From Myxococcales bacterium (GTDB taxonomy: Bacteria > Myxococcota_A > Polyangia > Polyangiales > Polyangiaceae): a DNA stretch of 64,000 nt. A program made the translations under genes and the position numbers. Below the pieces are notes generated by a model that did not search any database, was not told the DNA's origin, and saw only the letters and a program-made list of their open reading frames with translations. The stretch is taken from assembly GCA_016706225.1 (NCBI GenBank), contig JADJKB010000003.1, forward strand, positions 1,291,420-1,355,419, written 5' to 3'. Positions 57,874 to 64,000 of the stretch are shown here, piece after piece. The number at the start of each line of letters is the position of its first letter. The stretch's first letter is position 1.

Positions 57874-58794
57874 TCAATGCGTGTCGAACAGCTCCGCCTG
57901 CACCGGCTCACCGAGCTTGCGGCGGATGACGACGCTCTTGAAGAACGGCGGGCCCCTGGCGGGGGCGAGCGTCGGCGGATCGGTCGGCTCGCCGAGCCAG
58001 CGGAGGTATCGGTCGATGCCAGCGCTGGTCATGACGAGCGCCTTGATCTTCATGCGGCCGCCGCATTCACAGAGCTCGACGTCGATTTTGAAACTGCGCC
58101 GGAGCAAGGCTTTCCACGGCCGATATCCGCAGCGATGCGTGGGCGGCTTGTCTTTCTTCGCGGTGCATGTCGCGCAGTCGTCGTCCGCCTTCTCGTCGAT
58201 CGGTGGTGGCGGCGGAACGACGCGCGATCTCCATTTGCTGGCGGCCGCAAGAACTCCACCGTACCTGACGGTATTGAAACGCGGAGGATGCACGGCCGTC
58301 GCGAGCCGCGCCAGAAAGGACAGAGGGTCTAGATCGATTGCAAAAGTTCCATCGCTGAACGGTTTCTTCAGGGTCAGCCTCACCAGGTCGTCGGCGACGA
58401 GCTGGATGCGATCGTGGGCGATCGGCGGGCGCAGGATGTACTTGCAGAGGGCCTCTCTTCCCGCGGTGTCGCCTGCGCTCGCGGTAGTCGCGGCGTGCAA
58501 CGTGAAGCCGTGCTCGGCGGCGACGCGCTTCGTGATCCCCGACGGGGGGCACAGGGCTTTGGTGTGCATGAGCTCGCTATCGGCTCGTAGCTTGATGGGA
58601 TCTCGTCGGTGCAACGCGGGACCGGCGGGAACGGCGCCCAGGGTGGACGCCACTGCGAGCTCGGCAAGCGCGGGCTCCGTGTCTGCGAGCGTCGCGTCCG
58701 CGGTGACGACGCTCGCGCCGCTCTCGTCGTCGTCCGAGATCACACCCTTGCGTCGCAGGAGCGCAATGATGCGCGTGCGTGCGATCTGGAGCAC
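57874..58794 (-). pseudogene. C-terminal fragment of a second-type IS91 transposase
   Basis: About 306 codons resembling the C-terminal half of IS91-like transposases: RVAAEHGFTLHAATTASAGD, REALCKYILRPPI, LPDDL-type and PLSFLARLATAVHPPRFNTVRYGG, then the terminal knuckle VELCECGGRMKIKAL. The zinc-finger and HUH portions are missing, and the 5' side joins an IS66 fragment at about 58795. It is distinct in sequence from both other IS91-type transposases here. Its 3' end is 85 bp from the right end of repeat locus 3. Confidence 0.75.
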
Positions 58795-58817
58795 GTCGGC
58801 GACGTCGTCGTTGGTGA

Positions 58818-59117
58818 GGAAGGGGAGCGCTCTTCCGCTTCGTCGACGACCCGTTGGTCCCCATCGACAACTCTCCCACCGAGCGCGAGTTCCAGAACGT
58901 CGCCAAGCTGCGCCTCAACATGCTTTTCGCGGGCAGCACAGAAGGCGCCCACCGCGCTTGCGTGCTCCTCGGCATCATCGCCACCTGTCGGGCTCAAGGT
59001 GTCCCCGCGCAGGCCTATCTCGCCTGGGCCTTCGAGCGCCTCGGGACCCACCGCGATGTCTTCGCGCTTCCGCTCGAGGCGGTGACCCCGGCCGCGTTCA
59101 AGAAGACTCTCGCCTGA
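58818..59117 (+). pseudogene. IS66-family transposase C-terminal fragment
   Basis: The frame ends at a natural stop (59115-59117) and reads PIDNSPTEREFQNVAKLRLNMLFAGSTEGAHRACVLLGIIATC, then PAQAYLAWAFERLG. The DNSPTERE segment holds the catalytic Glu region of IS66 transposases. Everything upstream, including the two Asp residues, is absent because the sequence switches to the inverted IS91 fragment. Confidence 0.8.
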
Positions 59118-59312
59118 GCCCCACGCACGATTCCACGCGCCGCGCATCCCGGCGTCGCTGATCGGTCACTCAGCAGAGCACGCGCGGGCGCGGAAGTATG
59201 GGCGCGCGGGAAGAAGGTGAAAAGCGAATGGTTTCGCGGTGTGCAACTGCACCACGCTGGCTCTAGAATGTTCGGCGCCGCAGCTGGGGTAATCCGTCAG
59301 CCTGACACCTGG

Positions 59313-59483
59313 ACGCCGGCTCGGCTGAAGCAAGAGCTGCAGAAGGGCGGCGTGCGCTTCACCAGCGACACCGACACCGAGATCGTCGCGCATCTGATCA
59401 ATCGTGCGCTCGACGCCGGCGCGGCGAGCCTGTTTCTGGCGATGCGTCAGGCGCTCGGGCAAGTGCGCGGCGCCTACGGCGTG
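59313..59483 (+). pseudogene. Internal glmS fragment
   Basis: About 57 codons reading LKQELQKGGVRFTSDTDTEIVAHLI, then AMRQALGQVRGAYG. This matches the glutaminase-domain segment of glucosamine-6-phosphate synthase (TDTEV region). Neither end of glmS is present. The frame continues to about 59600 in sequence I do not recognise. Confidence 0.6.
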
Positions 59484-59657
59484 CGGTCTGCGAGTGCGAA
59501 TGCGGCCGAGTGGCTGCTGCAGAGGGAGCCTCATTGCCACAAAAGCGGCGGCGATTTCGTGGGCTGGGCTTTCGAACACTACGGCCTCTGGAGCGCGGCG
59601 TACTCCGGACGCGTCGCTCCGCGCCCGAGACGGTATGGCTACCGCCCCGGCGATCGC

Positions 59658-61031
59658 TCATTCGGGCGCTCCGAGCGCTGCAGGATAAACGCAGCCTTCA
59701 GCCAGTTTGAGTACCCGGAGAATCTGCACGTAGCCTTGGTGCTTCTCGGAGAAAAACACCCAGCGCTCATCCTGCGCTTCGACAATCTCAAAGTCGCGCG
59801 CGTCGAGCTCTGGCGCGCCATTGCCATCGAGCACCACCACGGCGTCCTTCGGGATGCCGTTGGTGATCTGCTTCGAATATATGCCTTCATGCGTCGCGGC
59901 CACGACCAGAGCGTCTGTCCCCCCTTGCGATGAAATCGCCCACTCCCAAACCCCGCTGGGGTCCCCGAGCGGTTTCGCGATCTCGGTTGAAAAGAGCACG
60001 GCGTCGCCGGAGGGCTTTCCGCCGCTGTCGACTCTCTGGACAATTGCATCGCGTTTCCCAGATTCTGTCTCACTCCACTGGGTCCATCCCAGCCACGCAC
60101 CGCTTGAATCTGCGGAAACAACTGCCATGTTGGCGGACGAAGTGGGAGGAAGCCCCACCGCCTGGATCTTCTGAGGCCCACTCGTGAAGGACTCTCCCGT
60201 GCGCAGGTGACCGTTGAGGATACTTTCGCTGAAGGAGTCGAACACGTAGGTTCGGCCGCTCTCGGCATTGGTGCTGGTCACGTGCCCGTCGAGAATGTAG
60301 TTGACGTTGACGGTCTGTCCAAACTGCTTGAAGGGAAGGAGGACCGCCCCGCTTTCGCTGACCCTGGCGACGTGTAGCGTGAACTGCGGCGGCGCACCGT
60401 AAGCGTGCATGGCGAAAGCCTCGCCATCCCACGCCGCAGCGGTCTGGTCTGCAAGCTGAGTCGGGTCGCCGTCGCTGGGAATTTCGACGGTCACAGCTAG
60501 TTTCTCCACTCCGACACGCCCGAGCGATGCGAACTGTTTCCGAACCGTGCCTTCCGGATAGTCGTATCCGATTGAGAACAGCCCATCAGACCTACCCGCC
60601 ACGGACTCGATGACGGCTTCGTTCGTCGTGATCCCCGGCGGAAAAACAGAATGGAGATCCTGGCCGACCGCAATCCCTGTGTCCTCGGCGAACGTGCTCA
60701 CGACGAGCCACGCAAAGGTCTGTCCGCCCGGTTTGCCGTCCCACTCGTACGCCATCCACGCGACGTGTACGGCGGTTCCAGACGTCCACAAGCCGCCGGG
60801 CAACGGTTGAGGCTGCTGAGCCCAACTGAGTGGGCTCGGCAGCAGATCCCCAGTGATCCGAAGGTCAACGCAAAGCGGACTCCCGGAATCCCCTCCTGCT
60901 CCACCGGTACCGCCGGATCCGGCGCCTCCGGCTCCACCAGCGCCGTGCCCATTGGACTCCTCCGCGGAGCAACCGGCCGCCGTGCAAACCAGGGCAAGCA
61001 CGCGAAGTACCGGCGAACCCCAGCGGCTCAC
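59658..61031 (-). CDS. Predicted lipoprotein of unknown function (457 aa)
   Basis: Starts at GTG 61031, overlapping the end of a truncated upstream gene (GTGA). Signal peptide and lipobox (CTAAGC), Gly/Ala linker, then about 410 residues with repeating beta-strand character (VHVAWMAYEW, SDGLFSIGYDY, TYVFDSFSES, GAWLGWTQWSE, WVFFSEKHQG), probably a beta-propeller. Only one further Cys pair is visible. Surface-exposed; function unknown. It lies in the third repeat-bounded segment. Confidence 0.72.
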   Translation of the reverse strand: MSRWGSPVLRVLALVCTAAGCSAEESNGHGAGGAGGAGSGGTGGAGGDSGSPLCVDLRITGDLLPSPLSWAQQPQPLPGGLWTSGTAVHVAWMAYEWDGKPGGQTFAWLVVSTFAEDTGIAVGQDLHSVFPPGITTNEAVIESVAGRSDGLFSIGYDYPEGTVRKQFASLGRVGVEKLAVTVEIPSDGDPTQLADQTAAAWDGEAFAMHAYGAPPQFTLHVARVSESGAVLLPFKQFGQTVNVNYILDGHVTSTNAESGRTYVFDSFSESILNGHLRTGESFTSGPQKIQAVGLPPTSSANMAVVSADSSGAWLGWTQWSETESGKRDAIVQRVDSGGKPSGDAVLFSTEIAKPLGDPSGVWEWAISSQGGTDALVVAATHEGIYSKQITNGIPKDAVVVLDGNGAPELDARDFEIVEAQDERWVFFSEKHQGYVQILRVLKLAEGCVYPAALGAPE

Positions 61032-61114
61032 GCTCCGGCACCAAGCAAGGCCAGGGCTTCGAGCTCGAGTTCGAGAGCCTCTCGCAACGCCTCGAGTGAC
61101 TCTGCGACCTTGCT
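61028..61114 (-). pseudogene. 3' fragment of an unidentified gene cut by the 122-bp repeat
   Basis: The last 28 codons of a minus-strand frame ending in an acidic/Leu helix (VAESLEALREALELELEALALL), translationally coupled to the next lipoprotein gene. Upstream the frame runs straight into the repeat at 61115, so the body of the gene is missing. Too short to identify. Confidence 0.4.
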
Positions 61115-61236
61115 CACAGAGCCCCTCGTTCCGTTCGCAACGGAACCCAAAGATCGCATAAGCGACGTTCCGTTAACTTCCGCGAGGCCATCCGCTCCGC
61201 TAGTTTCGCACGTTGCCTTTGGTTGGGCTAGACGCC
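61115..61236 (+). repeat. 122-bp repeat, locus 4 (intact)
   Basis: Identical by eye to 51896-52017 and to both interrupted copies, in the same orientation. The flanks on either side share nothing with those of the other copies. Confidence 0.95.
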
Positions 61237-61255
61237 TGAGTGCTACGCTTCCGGC

Positions 61256-61837
61256 ATGGTCCAGCGCATCCGAGCAGGGCTCGTTGCCGTTTGCGCCGCG
61301 GTCTCCGGAAGCTGCGGCGGGTCGGACGAGCCCGCCGCCGAGCCCAGCGTCGAAGCGCTCATCACGCTGCTCTGCGAGAAGCAGGCCGCCGTGGACTGCG
61401 CAAAGCCGGACACCGAGCAACGCTGTCTGGACGACCTGCATGAGCGCGTCGGCTTCGCCGAGCAGGAGGGCTGCCAGCCAGAGCTCCACGCTTACCTGAA
61501 GTGCGCGAGTCCCGCTGCGGTCGGCTGTGGCACTCTGACCAATGGTAGCGAGCCATCCCCCTACATCGACGCGGACTGCACCGACCTGAACGACGCGTTC
61601 TTCTCCTGCTACACGAAGCTATCGCCCTTGTGTGCGGTGGGCCTCGGCGTGCCGGGCTACACAGACATCGCTTGTACGATCAAGTGCGCGGAGCTGAGCT
61701 CGCTCTGCCACGGTCCCGAGGGTGGCCCGTACACCTGTACTTGCGACAGCGGGCCGCGCGCGGGGACGCCCTTCCAGTCTACCGACTGTGGTGGCATGGG
61801 CCTCATCTGGGGGACCGGGCACCACTGCACCCAGTGA
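61256..61837 (+). CDS. Cys-rich lipoprotein
   Basis: The predicted product has 193 residues from ATG 61256, 19 bp after repeat locus 4. A signal peptide leads to a lipobox-like SGSCGG (Cys about 20). The mature part has about fifteen cysteines in a helical pattern (LITLLCEKQAAVDCAKPD, CLDDLHERVGF, AFFSCYTKLSPLC, CTIKCAELSSLC, YTCTCDSG), similar in character to other Polyangiales lipoproteins. Appears complete. Function unknown. Confidence 0.72.
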   Translation: MVQRIRAGLVAVCAAVSGSCGGSDEPAAEPSVEALITLLCEKQAAVDCAKPDTEQRCLDDLHERVGFAEQEGCQPELHAYLKCASPAAVGCGTLTNGSEPSPYIDADCTDLNDAFFSCYTKLSPLCAVGLGVPGYTDIACTIKCAELSSLCHGPEGGPYTCTCDSGPRAGTPFQSTDCGGMGLIWGTGHHCTQ

Positions 61838-61876
61838 GCAAGGCATCAGTCCGCCCGGTGGTGCTAAGCTGGCTGC

Positions 61877-62452
61877 GTGTCGAGCGCAGCTCCACGGCTT
61901 TTGACCTTCGTCGATCTCGAGGCGCTGGGCGACGTCTCCGCCGAGATCGTGGGCGGCACGCTGGTCTACAAGGCGGACCCGAGTGGGGAGCACGCGGACG
62001 CGCAGGCCGCGCTCGCCGCGTTCCTGCGCCCCGAGTTCCATCGCAAGAGCGGCCAAGGCGGACCGGGGGGTTGGTGGATCCTCACCGAGGTGGACATCGA
62101 GCTCGCCGCGCATGACGTGTATCGCCCGGACGTGTGTGGCTGGAGGCGCGAGCGGCTGCCGGAGCGCCCTAGCGGACGCCCGGTGCGCGTGCGCCCCGAC
62201 TGGGTGTGCGAGATTTTGTCGAGCAGCAACGCGGCCACCGATCAGGTGGACAAGTTCCGCGTCTACGCGACCAGCGGAGTGCCGTTCTACTGGATCGGCG
62301 ATCCGGAACGGAAGATCCTGACCGTGTACCGACTCGAAGGTGCACAATACGCGGTGGCGCTCCAGGCCAAGCAGGGCGAGGTCGTGAGCGCGCCGCCATT
62401 CGATGCGGTGGCGCTCAGGGTGGGGCTGCTGTTCGGCGAAGATCCCGACTGA
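61877..62452 (+). CDS. Uma2 family (PD-(D/E)XK fold) protein
   Basis: The predicted product has 191 residues from GTG 61877. The Uma2/DUF820 pattern is clear: an N-terminal EIVGGTLVYKADPSGEHADAQAALAAFL, then VYRPDVCGW (metal-binding Asp), VRPDWVCEILSSSNAATDQVDKFRVYATSGVPFYWIGDPE (Glu and Lys of the nuclease core) and a final hydrophobic strand. These abundant proteins have a restriction-nuclease fold but mostly unknown roles. Cytoplasmic. Confidence 0.8.
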   Translation: MSSAAPRLLTFVDLEALGDVSAEIVGGTLVYKADPSGEHADAQAALAAFLRPEFHRKSGQGGPGGWWILTEVDIELAAHDVYRPDVCGWRRERLPERPSGRPVRVRPDWVCEILSSSNAATDQVDKFRVYATSGVPFYWIGDPERKILTVYRLEGAQYAVALQAKQGEVVSAPPFDAVALRVGLLFGEDPD

Positions 62453-62483
62453 CTCAGGGCGCGCGTATGATTTGCCCGACCCG

Positions 62484-62837
62484 ATGCCCGAGCGCTACCA
62501 ACGCCCCCAGCCCTACGAGGAGCTCGATCACACCGCCGACGCCGGCGTGGTCGTGACCGGCCGCTCCAAGGAAGAAACGCTGGCGAGGTTGATCCTGGCG
62601 TTCACCGATCTGGTCACCGGCGGCGGCCCGGTCGAAGCCACGAGCTCGCGCACCGTTCGGGTGCAGGCCGACAGCCTCGTCGACAGCGCCATCGACGTAC
62701 TCCGAATGGTGCTCTTCGTGTTCGACACCGAGGGCAGCCCGGCGGGAAGCGGCGGGTCGCCGCCCGGGGCCGGGCGCGGCCCCGAGGGCGGGTGGTCCGG
62801 GGGGCGGCCACCGAGTTGCGCGGCGGGGCTGTGCTGA
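62484..62837 (+). pseudogene. Archease, C-terminal half lost or frameshifted
   Basis: From ATG 62484 the frame matches archease up to about residue 85: YEELDHTADAGVVVTG, ETLARLILAFTDLVTG, DVLRMVLFVFDTEG. The acidic DHTAD metal site is present. After that the frame turns into Gly/Pro/Arg-rich sequence without homology and stops at 62837. The usual ending of about 55 more residues is not seen. Archease activates RtcB, whose gene follows. Either this is a damaged gene or the sequence contains indels. Confidence 0.65.
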
Positions 62838-62923
62838 GGCGGTGACGCTCACGCCGCCCGCTTCCGAGCCTCACGCCGACGGCTACGTGGCGTCGGTGGT
62901 GCTTCGACGTGTGATGGAGAGGC

Positions 62924-64000
62924 ATGAGCATCGACCTCCGCCAGCTGGAGTCCGTTCCTGTAGGAGATCCCAAAGCGCGGTGGCGCCATGAAGGTGTCGG
63001 GCCGCGTCTACCTGGCAGGGACCCAGCTCGAGCGCGTGCGAGCCGACCAGGCTCTCGAGCAGGTGGCCAACGTCGCCTACCTGCCCGGCATCGTCGGCCA
63101 CAGCCTCACGATGCCCGACATCCACTGGGGTTACGGTTTCCCGATCGGCGGTGTCGCGGCGGTCGACGCCGAGAGTGGCGCCGTCAGCCCCGGCGGCGTC
63201 GGCTACGACATCAACTGCGGCTGCCGAGTCATCACGACCAGGCTGCACGTCGCTGACGTGCGACCGCGCATGGGAGAGATCGTGAAGCAGCTGATCGCGG
63301 CCATCCCCACCGGCGTCGGCGCCAACCACGCCATCGAAGCTGCCGAAGCAGGAGCTGGAGAAGGTGATGACCAGAAAGGGCGGTCGGGCCATTGCGCGGG
63401 GATATCGCGCTGGGGCGGACGACGCCGAGCAGTGTGAGGAAGGCGGCCGTCTCGCCGGCGCAGACCCCGACGCCGTGAGCGAGCGCGCCCGCGAGCGGGG
63501 CGCGGACCAAGTCGGGACGCTGGGCAGCGGGAATCACTTCCTCCGAAGTGCGGCGGGTCGCCGAGATCTCTACGACGCGGAGGCGGCCGCGGCGTTCGGT
63601 TTGCGGGTCGGCGAGCTGGCTTTGATGGTGCACTCCGGCTCCCGCGGACTCGGACACCAGGTTTGCGACGGGCGCTGCACGACCTGTCGCGTTCCAACAC
63701 GCAGTACGGTCCCGACTACCGCGGCGCTGCCCGATCGGCAGCTGGCCGGCGCCGATCTCGTCCGACGTCCGGACGAAAATGTCTCGGCGCGATACAAGCG
63801 GCGGCCAACTTCGCCTGGGCCAACCGCCAGGTGATGACCGGCCTCGCCATCGGCGCGTTGGACGCGCGCTGGGTGTGCCGGTGGACGACGTCGACGCGCG
63901 GCTGCTGTACGACGTCTGTCACAACATCGCAAAATCGAGGACCACCTCGTCGACGGCGAGTCGCGCCGCGTGCTCTTGCACCGCAAGGGCGCCACGCGCG
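62924..64000 (+). pseudogene. rtcB: RtcB RNA-splicing ligase, multiple frameshifts, runs off window
   Basis: RtcB joins 2',3'-cyclic phosphate or 3'-phosphate RNA ends to 5'-OH ends using GTP and Mn2+. From ATG 62924 (MSIDLRQLESV) homology shifts frame to EIPKRGGAMKVSGRVYLAGTQ, YLPGIVGHSLTMPDIHWGYGFPIGGVAA and GGVGYDINCGCR. It shifts again near 63345 to GGRAIARGYRAG, VGTLGSGNHF and LMVHSGSRGLGHQV, with further shifts from about 63660 to the window end (VDDVDARLLYDVCHNIAK recoverable). The metal-binding Asp, Cys and His motifs exist but in at least four pieces. Confidence 0.75.

Noticed and set aside
59313..59483. Tn7 attachment site at glmS
   Set aside because: The fragment is from the glutaminase domain, not the glmS 3' end used by Tn7, and no Tn7 genes are present.
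47484..61236. Integron cassette array, with the 122-bp repeat as attC
   Set aside because: GTTGGGC near the right end fits GTTRRRY, but no matching RYYYAAC lies near the left end. The segments are about 3 kb with several genes on both strands, and no integron integrase is seen. attC-like function is not excluded but not supported.
1..64000. CRISPR array
   Set aside because: No short repeats with regular spacers were seen. The repeated runs found are protein linkers, the att copies and the 122-bp repeat.

Overview
The window is high-GC DNA from what is most likely a myxobacterium of the order Polyangiales (Myxococcota). This is inferred from the many secreted lipoproteins with Gly/Ser/Ala-rich linkers after the lipobox, the Cys-rich EGF-like lipoproteins, one protein with a MYXO-CTERM-like tail, and the frequent GTG/TTG starts. 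No rRNA gene is present, so the placement cannot be made firmer.

Layout. 1-1232: 3' part of a secreted phosphoesterase. 1280-3814: tRNA-Leu(UAG) and a small decayed integrative island. A 56-bp copy of the tRNA 3' end at 3759-3814 forms the second attachment site. Inside are a lipoprotein gene, a truncated RCC1-type gene, the C-terminal remnant of a tyrosine integrase, and a tail-to-tail XRE/RelE-type pair. 3952-20564: chromosomal genes including a GFA protein, a TetR regulator with visible operators followed by an Old Yellow Enzyme, CorA, MmgE/PrpD, the agmatine-to-putrescine pair aguA-aguB, a PlsC acyltransferase, a GH71/99-like lipoprotein and an O-methyltransferase.

20745-26897: eight overlapping minus-strand genes encoding a discrete type II fatty-acid/polyketide module: FabD, a Y-x6-K enoyl reductase, KAS III, FabA, FabZ, KAS I/II, ACP and phosphopantetheinyl transferase. 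No ketoreductase is in the operon. 27068-45421: glycosyltransferase, methyltransferase, a DUF2079 membrane protein with a flippase-like partner, several lipoproteins, a large TPR-HEAT protein, tsaD and a KTSC protein.

45770-61236: an accessory region. A precise 122-bp direct repeat occurs at four loci (47484, 51896, 54973, 61115), identical by eye, and divides the region into segments of about 3 kb. Genes are cut at several repeat edges. Two copies are split by unrelated mobile elements inserted within the same 10-bp window: an IS4-family element with a 10-bp target duplication, and an IS91-type element that also carries a tyrosine recombinase. Decayed IS91, IS66 and glmS fragments lie nearby. 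The repeat acts like a capture or recombination junction and is the most unusual feature here.

61256-64000: a lipoprotein, a Uma2 nuclease-like protein, archease and RtcB. The last two contain several frameshifts, so this end is either decayed or poorly sequenced.
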